Part shown: piece after piece, positions 55,639 to 64,000 of the stretch
Position numbering within the stretch: position 1 is the first letter of the stretch
Layout: each line of letters starts with the position of its first letter
Source: Clostridioides difficile
Lineage (GTDB): Bacteria; Bacillota; Clostridia; Peptostreptococcales; Peptostreptococcaceae
Assembly (NCBI GenBank): GCA_012955965.1
Contig: JABBZI010000018.1
Coordinates: 1 to 64,000 of the forward strand
Direction: 5' to 3'
DNA: 64,000 nt
Translations under genes and position numbers: made by a program
Notes under the pieces: generated by a model
What the model saw: the letters and a program-made list of their open reading frames with translations, nothing else
The model's database searches: none
Told to the model about the DNA's origin: nothing

Positions 55639-57633
55639 CTATTCTTCCTCCTCTAAATACTCCTCTATTATTTTATTTACCATCTTATAAGCTTCTTTTA
55701 GAGAAACATCCTTTAACTGTGCTCCAGCTATATCTATATGCCCCCCGCCTCCTAATTTCTCCATAAGTACATGTACATTTATTTGTCCTAAAGACCTTGC
55801 ACTTATAAATATAGTATCATCTTTCTCACCTAATACAAAGGAAGCTTCTACTTCTTTTATGTTTAATAACTCATCAGCAGTTTGAGCTATTATAACATTT
55901 ATACTATCTATTTCTGTACTTGAATAAGCTAAGCATATTCTATTATTAATTATTTTAGTACTTTGAATTATTTCAGCTTTTATTATGAAATCTTTTACAT
56001 CAGAATTGAAGAATTTTTTGACTTCAATAGTATCTGCTCCAACTTTTCTAAGATAAGAAGCAGCTTCAAAAGTCCTAACACCTGTTTTAAATGCAAAGTT
56101 TTTAGTGTCTAAACTTATTCCTGCTAAAAGTCCTTCAGCTGTGAGTTTATTTATTGTTACATCTTCATCCATATACTGAACTAATTCTGTAACCATTTCA
56201 CATGTTGAAGATACATATATCTCATGGAATAAAAGTACTGCATCATTTATGAACTCTACACCTCTTCTATGATGGTCTATTACAACTATCTTCTCTGATA
56301 ACTTTAATAGCTCTTCACATTCCGTATAATTAGGCCTATGAGTATCAACTACTACAACTAATGTGTTTTTAGTACAGTTGTCAATAGCATCTTCCTTCCC
56401 AATGAACAGTTTCTTATAATAATTATTTTCATTTATTTTATTTATAAATATTTCTATAGATTCATTTACAGATTGTAAAACTATGTTTGCTGTTTTGTTA
56501 CAGGATTTACATATATCATAAACTCCAACTGCGGCTCCCATAGCGTCCATATCTGGATATTTATGTCCCATTATATAAACTTGGTCACTTTGCTGTATAA
56601 CCTCTCTTAAAGCATGACCTATCAATCTGGACTTTACTTTGGTCTTCTTTTCTACAGCTTTAGATTTTCCTCCATAAAATACAAATTTATCTTTTGTTTT
56701 TACAACAGCTTGGTCACCGCCTCTACCAAGTGCTAAATCAAGTGCACCTGTAGCGAGTTTTAGGTTCTCATTTAATGTATCTCCATCTATACCAATTCCT
56801 ATACTTATAGTAACAGGAAGATTATTTCCATAATCAATATGTCTTATTGTATCTAAAATAGAAAACTTCTCAGTTTCTAATTTTTTTAACTCTTTTTTAT
56901 GCATTACCAAGAAGAATTTATCTTTTGAAGTTCTTCTTAATGCGCCATTTGAGTTTAATTCTAAAGCAGAAAGTATTTTTTCTACTTCAACGTTAATTAA
57001 GGCTCTCTTGTCTTCTGCTGCACTTTTTAATACTTCATCATATCCATCTACTTGAATTAGCATCATTGCATTTTTTTCATCATCATAATCTTGTTTTACT
57101 TTTAAATATTCTGTCTTGTCTATCCAGTATAATATCATCAAATATTTAGGATTCTTTTCTTGATCATTTTTTATAACATTATAAATTATTGTATATTCTT
57201 TTTCTTTGTAGTTTATTTCTGTGTACATCTCTTTATTTTCATTTAATACTTTTCTTAAATTAAGATTTTTAACTATCTCTTCTATATTTTTATCAAGTAA
57301 ATCTTTTTGATCAATCATATCATAGAACTTCCCATTATACCACGATATATTTCCATCAAATTCTAAGATACACAGTGGTATTGGAAGATTTATTATGGCT
57401 TTCTTGGTTGTTTCATCTATGTCTAAAGATAAGTTTTGAATATACTCTGTCCATTCATGACGTCTAATATTAGTTGTTCTCCAATTGTGAAAAACCATAT
57501 ATACAAAAATACAGAAAAATAAACACCCTACATACAAGTTGTAATAAAGCAAAATTATACTAGAAATACCAATAACAATTATATATAAATTTATTTCTGG
57601 CATATTTAATTTAAAGGTTTGTTTATTACTCAT
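55639..57633 (-). CDS. gdpP: c-di-AMP phosphodiesterase GdpP
   Basis: A 664-residue protein. Two N-terminal helices (about 15-50), a PAS-like domain, a degenerate GGDEF domain (SIGIGIDGDTLNENLKLA) without the active GGDEF, then DHH (GHKYPDMDAMG, VVVDTHRPNY, VIDHHRRGVEF) and DHHA1 with GGGGHIDIAGAQ. It hydrolyses c-di-AMP to pApA and links to osmotic and beta-lactam tolerance. It lies between yybS and rplI, as in other Firmicutes. Confidence 0.94.
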   Translation of the reverse strand: MSNKQTFKLNMPEINLYIIVIGISSIILLYYNLYVGCLFFCIFVYMVFHNWRTTNIRRHEWTEYIQNLSLDIDETTKKAIINLPIPLCILEFDGNISWYNGKFYDMIDQKDLLDKNIEEIVKNLNLRKVLNENKEMYTEINYKEKEYTIIYNVIKNDQEKNPKYLMILYWIDKTEYLKVKQDYDDEKNAMMLIQVDGYDEVLKSAAEDKRALINVEVEKILSALELNSNGALRRTSKDKFFLVMHKKELKKLETEKFSILDTIRHIDYGNNLPVTISIGIGIDGDTLNENLKLATGALDLALGRGGDQAVVKTKDKFVFYGGKSKAVEKKTKVKSRLIGHALREVIQQSDQVYIMGHKYPDMDAMGAAVGVYDICKSCNKTANIVLQSVNESIEIFINKINENNYYKKLFIGKEDAIDNCTKNTLVVVVDTHRPNYTECEELLKLSEKIVVIDHHRRGVEFINDAVLLFHEIYVSSTCEMVTELVQYMDEDVTINKLTAEGLLAGISLDTKNFAFKTGVRTFEAASYLRKVGADTIEVKKFFNSDVKDFIIKAEIIQSTKIINNRICLAYSSTEIDSINVIIAQTADELLNIKEVEASFVLGEKDDTIFISARSLGQINVHVLMEKLGGGGHIDIAGAQLKDVSLKEAYKMVNKIIEEYLEEEE

Positions 57634-57643
57634 TTCTATCCTC

Positions 57644-58600
57644 CTAAGTGGATTTATAACTTCTCACCTTTCTAAAGTCAATTATACTATCTACCATACC
57701 AACAAAAGATATTCCCATAAATCCAAATAAACATAAAATTATCCCTGAAAGAAACATAATTTTATTTGGTCCTTGTCTTATCCATTTCTTTAAAAAATAA
57801 ATACAAACTGCTATACCTTGAATTACAAACATTAAATTAAAAACTAGCTGTAAATTAGTCATTATTAATTCTGTATATAGTTTTGAACCAATAATTTGAA
57901 TAAATAAGACTAACAAATAAAGTAAGAAAGTTGTGAGTATAGCATTTCCTGGTAAATAAAAATCTGCAAATTTAGGAAATCTTATATTCATCTTTGTAAT
58001 TCTTTTTATAAAAAATACACTTAAATAATACGTTACAAATGCTGATAATAGCCCTTGTAAAAATAGCATCATTGGTAACATGTTTGTAAAATAACTTACA
58101 ATTTCATCTGGCTTCATTTTATCAAATATTTTAAGCTCAGTTGCCGAAAAACTATTTTTTTGAATATTTACAATTTCTGCTATCATCTTAGAAACTTCAT
58201 CTAACATATTTACATTTAAAAATGTCTTTAATACAAAGAAATATACAAGCATTGAAAGTACAAATATTATTGTTCCACCATATATTGGTTCAAATTTATT
58301 ACTATCTTCTTGTTCAAAACTTCTCTTTAACATCTTTCCTATTGCTATACCTGGTAAAGAATACATTATACATATATTTAATGCATAAGAAATGTCTGCA
58401 AATAGCACTAGTACGCAAAATGTAATCAAAATAGATATAAGAGAATACTTTTTATCAGTAATGGCACCTATAATTACATATGGAACAGCTGCTAATATAC
58501 TAAACATTCCTAGCATTGGAATATAGGCTATTACTAAAGCGATTATTACAGCTAAAACTATTATAGACATTGCTTTAGATAGTCTAATTTTATTATTCAA
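57644..58600 (-). CDS. yybS: YybS-like DUF2232 membrane protein
   Basis: A 318-residue polytopic protein with about eight helices; the fold family is DUF2232/YybS. The TTG start has GGGAGTGAT eight bases upstream. It is encoded ten bases before gdpP, a conserved place in Firmicutes, but its role is not known. Confidence 0.82.
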   Translation of the reverse strand: MNNKIRLSKAMSIIVLAVIIALVIAYIPMLGMFSILAAVPYVIIGAITDKKYSLISILITFCVLVLFADISYALNICIMYSLPGIAIGKMLKRSFEQEDSNKFEPIYGGTIIFVLSMLVYFFVLKTFLNVNMLDEVSKMIAEIVNIQKNSFSATELKIFDKMKPDEIVSYFTNMLPMMLFLQGLLSAFVTYYLSVFFIKRITKMNIRFPKFADFYLPGNAILTTFLLYLLVLFIQIIGSKLYTELIMTNLQLVFNLMFVIQGIAVCIYFLKKWIRQGPNKIMFLSGIILCLFGFMGISFVGMVDSIIDFRKVRSYKST

Positions 58601-58607
58601 TTTAATA

Positions 58608-58928
58608 TCACTCCCTATTATCCATATGTTTTTTTAAATTAGATAAATCTCCATACCATCTTTCAACACTATGGTCTTCATCTATACCAATTTTTATTTT
58701 TTCTTTGACTTTATAATCCACATCTCTAAAACTAATCCCTAATCTCTTTGCTAAGAGATATGTTATCATTATTATATTTGCTAGAGTATCTTGAATTGCT
58801 TCATCCAAAGGTTTTACCCCTTTAAATAATAAGTTAAACAAATCACTTACACTCATTAATATTTCTGTTTTCATCCATTCTATTATCTTTATGTTTCTCG
58901 TTATCTCAGAACCTTTATCTATTTTCAC
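58608..58928 (-). CDS. MazG-like family protein
   Basis: A 106-residue helical protein. The opening IDKGSEITRNIKIIEWMKTE and the NIIMITYLLAKRLGI helix match MazG-like entries in clostridia; full NTP-hydrolase EExxE motifs are not evident. GGAGGG precedes a GTG start. It is the first gene of the dnaB operon, with yybS starting seven bases past its stop. Confidence 0.7.
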   Translation of the reverse strand: MKIDKGSEITRNIKIIEWMKTEILMSVSDLFNLLFKGVKPLDEAIQDTLANIIMITYLLAKRLGISFRDVDYKVKEKIKIGIDEDHSVERWYGDLSNLKKHMDNRE

Positions 58929-58992
58929 GTTTACAACCCTCCTTAATATATAATATTATATCATAAATAATAATATATTTAAGTATATAAAC

Positions 58993-59016
58993 AAAAAAAC
59001 GAGCTTTATAGCTCGC
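58993..59016 (-). terminator. Second terminator after rpsR
   Basis: GCGAGC-TATAAA-GCTCGT followed on the minus strand by TTTTTTTG (59015-58993). Confidence 0.8.
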
Positions 59017-59044
59017 CTCATTTAGATATATAAATACCTATAAT

Positions 59045-59072
59045 AAAAAATGAGCACAAGGCTCATTTTTTT
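59045..59072 (-). terminator. First terminator after rpsR
   Basis: AAAAAATGAGC and GCTCATTTTTT pair around CTTGT. It overlaps the end of the rpsR stop codon and ends the rpsF-ssb-rpsR transcript. Confidence 0.85.
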
Positions 59073-59298
59073 AGTCTAATGTATATGGTAAAAGTGCTAT
59101 ATTTCTCGCTCTTTTTATAGCAACTGTTAATTCTCTTTGATGCTTAGCACAAGTTCCAGATATTCTTCTTGGTAATATCTTTCCTCTTTCAGTTATATAC
59201 TTTTGTAATCTCTGAGTACTTTTGTAATCTATTTTAGCGTTTTTGTCAGCACAGAATTGACAAACTCTTTTTTTCTTACGTCTTTTTTTATTCATCAT
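59071..59298 (-). CDS. rpsR: 30S ribosomal protein S18
   Basis: A 75-residue basic protein. [19 protein letters not shown] gives the conserved CxxC near the N terminus, and [20 protein letters not shown], then ARNIALLPY, are the core helix. It binds S6 as a heterodimer in the platform. Third gene of rpsF-ssb-rpsR. Confidence 0.96.
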   Translation of the reverse strand: MMNKKRRKKKRVCQFCADKNAKIDYKSTQRLQKYITERGKILPRRISGTCAKHQRELTVAIKRARNIALLPYTLD

Positions 59299-59316
59299 GA
59301 CTTTTTTCCCTCCTTT

Positions 59317-59751
59317 TTAAAATGGTATATCGTCATCATCTATAGCTTGGAAACCTTGTGGGTCTAGACCTTGAGGTTCAAAGCTTGGCTCAAAAGCTGG
59401 AGCACTTTCTCTATATGAATTTTCCGATTTATTCTTACTATCCAAAGCTTGTACTGATCTAGTACTTACTTTTGTGAAAGTTCTCTTTTCACCTGATTGT
59501 GTCTGATAATTGTCTACTCTTATAGATCCTTGCAATGCAACTAATCTACCTTTAGTTATGTAGTTAGCACAAAATTCAGCAGATTTACCCATTACTTCAA
59601 CAGGTATAAAATCAGTTTCTTTAGATCCATCTTTTTTTACATAGTCTCTATCAATGGCTATTGTAAAGGATGCCACTGGTGTTCCTGTACCTGGGATGTA
59701 TCTTAATTCAGGGTCTTTAGTTAATCTTCCCACTAATACAACTTGATTCAT
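59317..59751 (-). CDS. ssb: Single-stranded DNA-binding protein
   Basis: A 144-residue SSB. The OB-fold opens MNQVVLVGRLTKDPELRYIP and contains GSIRVDNYQTQSGEKRTFT. The linker is rich in Pro/Gln, and the C terminus is the acidic tip DDDIPF, which binds partner proteins. It lies between rpsF and rpsR, as in most bacteria. Confidence 0.96.
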   Translation of the reverse strand: MNQVVLVGRLTKDPELRYIPGTGTPVASFTIAIDRDYVKKDGSKETDFIPVEVMGKSAEFCANYITKGRLVALQGSIRVDNYQTQSGEKRTFTKVSTRSVQALDSKNKSENSYRESAPAFEPSFEPQGLDPQGFQAIDDDDIPF

Positions 59752-59787
59752 AAAAACACCACCTATTTTTTATAATAAAACCAGTTA

Positions 59788-60066
59788 TTAAGCAACAACT
59801 ATCATGTGTCTTATTACGTTTTCATTTATCTTTAAGTTTCTGTCTATCTCTTTAGGAACGTCTACTGCTGATTTAAAGTTAACTAATACGTAAAAACCTT
59901 CTGTAAACTTAGCTATTGGATAAGCTAATTTTTTAGTTCCCCAAGTATCAACTTTAACTATTTCTCCGTCAGTTGCAACAACTTCCTTAACTTTGTTTAG
60001 TATAGCCTCTCTTACTTCTTCATCAGAGTTTGGCTTTACCACATAAACTAATTCATAATTTCTCAC
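59788..60066 (-). CDS. rpsF: 30S ribosomal protein S6
   Basis: A 92-residue S6. It opens MRNYELVYVVKPNSDEEVRE and has WGTKKLAYPIAKFTEGFYVL, both conserved. The GTG start has GGGAGGTGA upstream. It is preceded by a promoter (60145-60173) and a leader that may bind S6:S18. Confidence 0.95.
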   Translation of the reverse strand: MRNYELVYVVKPNSDEEVREAILNKVKEVVATDGEIVKVDTWGTKKLAYPIAKFTEGFYVLVNFKSAVDVPKEIDRNLKINENVIRHMIVVA

Positions 60067-60079
60067 TATAATTCACCTC

Positions 60080-60130
60080 CCTTTGGACTTAACGGCTCTA
60101 CACTCTTAGAGCAGAGAAATGAGACTAAAA
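60080..60130 (-). promoter_or_regulatory. Possible S6:S18 autoregulatory leader
   Basis: On the minus strand, TGCTCTA-AGAGTG-TAGAGCCG forms a short hairpin with a free CCG on its 3' side, about 25 bases before the ribosome site. The known rpsF leader motif presents CCG beside a hairpin to mimic the S18:S6 site of 16S rRNA, so it could let surplus S6:S18 repress translation. Another small hairpin (TGAGATTTTAGTCTCA) lies just upstream. Confidence 0.5.
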
Positions 60131-60144
60131 TCTCATACCTACAC

Positions 60145-60173
60145 ATTTTATCATTTATTCTCATTTATGTCAA
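60145..60173 (-). promoter_or_regulatory. SigA promoter of rpsF-ssb-rpsR
   Basis: TTGACA (60173-60168) and TAAAAT (60150-60145) are 17 bp apart. Strong match, upstream of the leader. Confidence 0.82.
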
Positions 60174-60229
60174 TTTAAATTTTGGACAAAGTTCAATATA
60201 AGGCAAATTATATATTCTTAAATTAACAA

Positions 60230-60249
60230 GGGATGGCAATAGCCATCCC
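60230..60249 (-). terminator. Hairpin after aminotransferase gene
   Basis: GGGATGGCTATTGCCATCCC is a compact perfect stem about 35 bases after the stop; only a partial T run follows. Confidence 0.6.
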
Positions 60250-60282
60250 CTATAATATATCTATATAAGTTATTATTTTTAA

Positions 60283-61479
60283 TTAAGCTTCAACACCCAT
60301 AGCTTCTTTTAAAACTGATGCTATCTTTTTTATACCTTCTATTATTTTTTCTTCTGGCATATTTGAATAGTTAAGTCTGAAAGTATTTTCTCTACCACCA
60401 TTAGGGAAGAATCCTCCTCCAGCAACATAAGCAACATCCTTTTCTAAGCATTTTGGCATTAATTCTTTAGCATTTAAATTACTTGGAAGCTCTACCCATG
60501 TAAATAATCCACCTTCTGGATGAGTAAATACTAATCCTTCTGGGAACTCTTCTTCCATAGTCTTAAGCATTACATCTCTACGTTTAATATAAACTGCTTT
60601 AATTTTTTCAACGTGTGCATCTAAGTCATACATATCCATGAATTTACTTACTTCCATTTGAGATATAGTTGATGCTTGTAAGTCTGCACCTTGTTTTGCA
60701 AAGTTAAATTTAGATAATATTTCTGGAGAAGCACAAGTCCATCCTAATCTGTATCCTGGGCAGAATATTTTAGAGAAAGTTCCTAAGAATATTACTAATC
60801 CTTTTGTATCCATTGATTTTAAAGATGGTAAAGTTTCTCCTTCAAATCTTAAATCTCCATATGGATTATCTTCTATTACTGGTATTTCAAATTTGTTTAC
60901 TATTTCCATGAATTTTTTACGTCTTTCAAGTGGCCAAGTTCTTCCTGTTGGATTTTGGAAGTCAGGAATTACGTAAATCATTTTTATTCTATCAGTTGTT
61001 TCTAGTATTTTTTCTAATTCTTCCATTATCATTCCATTAGAATCAGTTGGAACGTCTATGAATCTAGGTTGATAAGATTTAAATGCGTTTATAGCTCCTA
61101 TGTAAGATGGGCTTTCACATAAAATTACATCACCTTCATCAATAAATACTTTTCCTGCAAAATCTAGACCTTGTTGAGAACCACTTGTAACTAATATATC
61201 ATCTTTGTTTACATTAGTTTGATTTTTCTCATTCATTCTAGCTGCTATTTTCTCTCTTAATGGTTCATATCCTTCTGTTGTAGTATATTGCATAGCTGAT
61301 CTTCCATTTTCTTCAAGCACTGCAACTGATACTTTTTTCATTTCTTCAACTGGAAATAATTCTGGAGCAGGCATTCCACCAGCAAAAGATATTATTTGTG
61401 GTTGTTGAGTAAGTTTTAAAAGCTCACGTATTTCAGATCCTTGTAAACCTTCCATTCTTCTTGCATATTTAATTGCCAT
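60283..61479 (-). CDS. PLP-dependent aminotransferase, LysN/AlaT-like class I
   Basis: A 398-residue aminotransferase. SGSQQGLDFAGKVF binds PLP phosphate, PDFQNPTGRTW and EDNPYGDLRF are conserved, and LGTFSKIFCPGYRLGW carries the Schiff-base Lys. It resembles 2-aminoadipate/aromatic aminotransferases with broad specificity. The gene stands alone. The exact substrate cannot be read from sequence. Confidence 0.87.
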   Translation of the reverse strand: MAIKYARRMEGLQGSEIRELLKLTQQPQIISFAGGMPAPELFPVEEMKKVSVAVLEENGRSAMQYTTTEGYEPLREKIAARMNEKNQTNVNKDDILVTSGSQQGLDFAGKVFIDEGDVILCESPSYIGAINAFKSYQPRFIDVPTDSNGMIMEELEKILETTDRIKMIYVIPDFQNPTGRTWPLERRKKFMEIVNKFEIPVIEDNPYGDLRFEGETLPSLKSMDTKGLVIFLGTFSKIFCPGYRLGWTCASPEILSKFNFAKQGADLQASTISQMEVSKFMDMYDLDAHVEKIKAVYIKRRDVMLKTMEEEFPEGLVFTHPEGGLFTWVELPSNLNAKELMPKCLEKDVAYVAGGGFFPNGGRENTFRLNYSNMPEEKIIEGIKKIASVLKEAMGVEA

Positions 61480-61581
61480 AATTAAAGCACCCCCATGAAA
61501 ATGTTTTCTTCATTTTCTATTATACCAAAATTTTGGATATTAATATACGGTATTTGACATTTTTTAAATGTTAAATTTATA

Positions 61582-61767
61582 TCACTCTTTTATTAGCTTT
61601 TTTACTCTCTTTTCTAAGGTCTCTCTATCAAGCATTATTAGCCTTGAACATTTAGTACATTTTATCTTTATATCCATTCCAGTTCTTATAATTTCGAATT
61701 CTTTACACCCACATGCATGTTGTTTTTTTAATTCGACAATGTCTCCTATTTTTAAATCCATTGGCAT
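61582..61767 (-). CDS. DUF951 protein
   Basis: A 61-residue protein. CGCKEFEIIRTGMDIKIKC then C gives a C-x-C and C-x2-C zinc-ribbon-like set typical of DUF951. Function unknown. Encoded downstream of DUF3343 with a 14-bp gap, probably in one operon with yedF. Confidence 0.85.
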   Translation of the reverse strand: MPMDLKIGDIVELKKQHACGCKEFEIIRTGMDIKIKCTKCSRLIMLDRETLEKRVKKLIKE

Positions 61768-61781
61768 AAATAATTAGCCTC

Positions 61782-62045
61782 CTAATCTAGCTTCTCTGCT
61801 TCTTTCGAACCATCTTCTAATTTACTTATACAATAAATTCCTTTTATATCTACATTATTTTCAGTTAAAATTGTTCTTATCTTTTCCATGTCTTCAAAAG
61901 AAAATTTAATTGATATTCCACAACTTGCAGTTATTTCTCTTGGTGTTGGAAGAGCCATCACTTTTAAATTATTTTCACCAAATAACTTTTCTGATCTTAT
62001 TGCATGATGTGTCGAATTAAATGACACTATATACATCTGATTCAT
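61782..62045 (-). CDS. DUF3343 protein
   Basis: An 87-residue protein; the family opens with a SFNSTHHAIRSEKLF segment, as here, and has LPTPREITASCGISIKF with a conserved Cys. It often sits beside yedF, and may take part in sulfur or selenium transfer. Role unproven. Confidence 0.85.
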   Translation of the reverse strand: MNQMYIVSFNSTHHAIRSEKLFGENNLKVMALPTPREITASCGISIKFSFEDMEKIRTILTENNVDIKGIYCISKLEDGSKEAEKLD

Positions 62046-62128
62046 TACTTAATCCTTTCTGACTATCTGTTTTTCTTTAAGTTAATCTTTATTATTAGTT
62101 TTTATATTATTAAACAAACATACATTAT

Positions 62129-62731
62129 TTATATAGAAATAGTATTTGATGCATTCTTTAATGTTTCAACTATAGTGTACATATTTGTAACTGAACCTAC
62201 TTGTAATTTGTCTTTTAAATTGTAGTAGTCTAAACAAGTACCACAAGATAATACTTCTACTCCTTCGTTCTCAAGTATTTTTAAATTTTCTATAGTTTCT
62301 TCATTTTCAGCACTTAATGTTACTCCTCCATTAACTAAAAGTACATATTTAGGATAAGGCTTAGATTCAGTTAAAGTATATATAAATCCTTTTATTAATA
62401 CTTTCCCTAGTTCATCATTTCCAAGTCCCATTTTGTCTGAAGATATAAATACACATGTATCTTCTAGTTTACACTCTTCCTTATCTACATTATTTTGTTT
62501 ATCTAAGATATTTTGACCTTTTATAATTTCTATAGATATAAAATTCTCTTTTTCGTCAACAATGTTTGCCTCACAATTTAAAGATTTAGCAAGTTTTAAT
62601 ACATTTTCTTTAGCTGTTTCATTGTCGACTGTTGTAACTACAATACCTTCTTCTATCTTATCTAATTCCTTTTTTGTATTTATAACTGGTTTAGGACAAG
62701 CAAGTCCTCTGGCATCTATTTTTATACTCAT
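62129..62731 (-). CDS. yedF: YedF, sulfurtransferase-like selenium protein
   Basis: A 200-residue protein. The N-terminal TusA-like domain (KIDARGLACPKPVINTKKEL, C12) is followed by a DsrE-like domain (about 95-200) with CVFISSDKMGLGNDELG. This fusion is the selenium-metabolism YedF family, found near selenium utilisation genes. I prefer the ATG at 62731: it gives the family's usual MSIKIDARG start with AAGGAG 12 bases away, whereas MNQ would have none. Confidence 0.85.
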   Translation of the reverse strand: MSIKIDARGLACPKPVINTKKELDKIEEGIVVTTVDNETAKENVLKLAKSLNCEANIVDEKENFISIEIIKGQNILDKQNNVDKEECKLEDTCVFISSDKMGLGNDELGKVLIKGFIYTLTESKPYPKYVLLVNGGVTLSAENEETIENLKILENEGVEVLSCGTCLDYYNLKDKLQVGSVTNMYTIVETLKNASNTISI

Positions 62732-62835
62732 TGTTTGATTCATCTCCTTAAAAATATTCATACAATTTATATTTTATCATAGATGTTATCTTGCTTGTTA
62801 TAGATTGTTTCTATAGCACTATAGGTTTACTTTTC

Positions 62836-64000
62836 TTACATTATTTCTAAATTTTTATACATAAATACACCTTTTTGATAATATTCTAATTCTTTTTCTT
62901 TTGAGATACTTGAATATAATTGACCTAAGTCTATATATAAATTAGCCAATATTCTACTATTTCCTAAGTCTGATACTATTTTTATACATTTAATTAAATA
63001 TTCAATTGCAAGGGTAATCTCATTTTGATTTTTATACATATTAGAATAAAATTTTAGTGCTTTATATTCATTGAACTTATTTTTATTTTTTATTGATGAA
63101 GCTAAAGCTATCTTGCAATATTTTCTAGCTAAATCATAATCTTCTTTATCTATATATGCTTCTATTATCTTGAATAATCCAGACATCATATATTCGTCTT
63201 CATCATTTTTCTTTATGTCATATACTTTTTGTGAATATTCAAGTACTCTATCTGTCTCACCTATTTTTCTATAAACATCACAAATTGTTAAATATACATT
63301 TGCTAAGCCAGTTTTATTATCTTCATTTTCAAGTATCTTTAATGCTTTTTTAAAATAATCTTTTGATTCTTCATATTTTCCTATCTCAAGCATGTTATTT
63401 GCCTTTAATACCAAAATATCGACATCTTCTTTTCTATCATTTCTATTATCTATTTCACTTATCTTATCTATGTATTTCAATGACATATTTGGATTATCTA
63501 ATTTTATGTAACAATATGCCATCTTACTGTATAGTTCCTTGTATATATTAACATCCTCAAATTTACTCTCTGACAAAATTTCCTCTGCAAAATTAAAGTG
63601 GCTTATAGCTCCTTTATAAAAGTCTTCTTGCATGTATATTTTTCCTATATTTAAATAGCACTTAAGTATATTTTCACTGTCACTATTTTTTATAAAGAAG
63701 TATAATGCCTTTTCAAAGTTTTCTATAGCATCATTATAATTAGATTTTTTTAGGTTAATATTAGCCATTAAAAAATTACATCTGCCATAGTTCTCCATTA
63801 AATCGTATCTCTTACATATATTTAAAACTTCTTTTATTTGGTCCTCAGCCTTGTTTAACTCATTTTCTTTTATGTAGATTTCGCTCTGTAGTATTAAATT
63901 ATCAGTTATCTTTTTTGACTGCATTTCTTTGGTTTCTAATAAATACTCTACACTTACATCTAACTTATCGCCTAGATATTCCAACAGTTCATAACTAGTA
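62836..64000 (-). CDS. HTH/TPR regulator-like protein, N-terminus outside window
   Basis: The frame stays open to the window edge (TSYELLEYLGDKLDVS then VEYLLETK), so the start lies beyond 64000. LEYLGDKLDVSVEYLL is the end of an XRE HTH. The rest (about residues 30-382 of the visible part) is a series of tetratricopeptide repeats, such as NAIENFEKALYFFIK and ESKDYFKKALKILENE. HTH plus TPR recalls RRNPP/Rap-like or quorum-type regulators that bind peptides. No partner peptide gene is visible downstream. Confidence 0.8.
   Translation of the reverse strand, partial: TSYELLEYLGDKLDVSVEYLLETKEMQSKKITDNLILQSEIYIKENELNKAEDQIKEVLNICKRYDLMENYGRCNFLMANINLKKSNYNDAIENFEKALYFFIKNSDSENILKCYLNIGKIYMQEDFYKGAISHFNFAEEILSESKFEDVNIYKELYSKMAYCYIKLDNPNMSLKYIDKISEIDNRNDRKEDVDILVLKANNMLEIGKYEESKDYFKKALKILENEDNKTGLANVYLTICDVYRKIGETDRVLEYSQKVYDIKKNDEDEYMMSGLFKIIEAYIDKEDYDLARKYCKIALASSIKNKNKFNEYKALKFYSNMYKNQNEITLAIEYLIKCIKIVSDLGNSRILANLYIDLGQLYSSISKEKELEYYQKGVFMYKNLEIM

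Overview
The window is low-GC, densely coded clostridial DNA. The gene content points to Clostridioides difficile, close to the origin end of the chromosome. The evidence is the dnaD-like/helicase-loader/tRNA/purA/dnaB/rplI/gdpP/yybS and rpsR/ssb/rpsF neighbourhood, an IStron end, and very A+T-rich spacers. From memory, the loader and DnaB here match the proteins studied in strain 630 as CD3654 and CD3657. That species call is an inference; no search was run.

Layout. 1-711: the 5' end of an IStron (group I intron fused to an IS605-type element) cuts a response-regulator gene just after its receiver domain. A VanY-type carboxypeptidase lies upstream. 1.7-9.5 kb: housekeeping and accessory genes (ttcA, metallophosphoesterase, epimerase, HAD phosphatase, ferredoxin, amidohydrolase) and a minimal SufB/SufC pair. 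9.8-24.3 kb: MATE exporter, an AraC regulator with an alpha/beta hydrolase, a staygreen-family protein, a MerR regulator with a textbook 19-bp-spacer promoter, a cation/proton antiporter, a membrane glycerophosphodiesterase and small stress-type proteins. 24.4-30.5 kb: a PTS operon (regulator with EIIA domain, IIB, IIC, SIS isomerase, two class I aldolase families). 30.9-36.8 kb: an uncharacterised cluster (LVIVD propeller, Fe-S flavoprotein, two membrane proteins, a duplicated-domain protein) with a divergent LysR gene. 36.9-39.2 kb: AraC regulator and diaminopropionate ammonia-lyase.

39.3-42.2 kb looks like a decayed mobile/defence island beside rlmH. It holds a frameshifted HEPN/zinc-ribbon gene, a wrecked large serine recombinase and a second HEPN-motif protein. 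The rlmH 3' end is repeated at its right side, which recalls staphylococcal SCC integration. 42.1-48.8 kb: rlmH, an EIIC-EAL c-di-GMP phosphodiesterase, walJ, a GyrI-like protein, a broken BtrH/DUF4872-type gene and an M1 peptidase lipoprotein. 48.9-64 kb: the replication and ribosome core, namely DnaD-like protein and helicase loader, four tRNAs (Lys, Glu, Val, Thr), purA, a cluster of DnaA boxes behind dnaB, dnaB-rplI-gdpP-yybS-mazG, rpsR-ssb-rpsF with an S6:S18-type leader, an aminotransferase, DUF951-DUF3343-yedF, and an HTH/TPR protein running off the right edge.

The parts most worth following are the IStron-split regulator, the rlmH-linked HEPN/recombinase island, the LVIVD/flavoprotein cluster, the staygreen (Mg-dechelatase-like) protein in a non-photosynthetic anaerobe, and the DnaA-box cluster.
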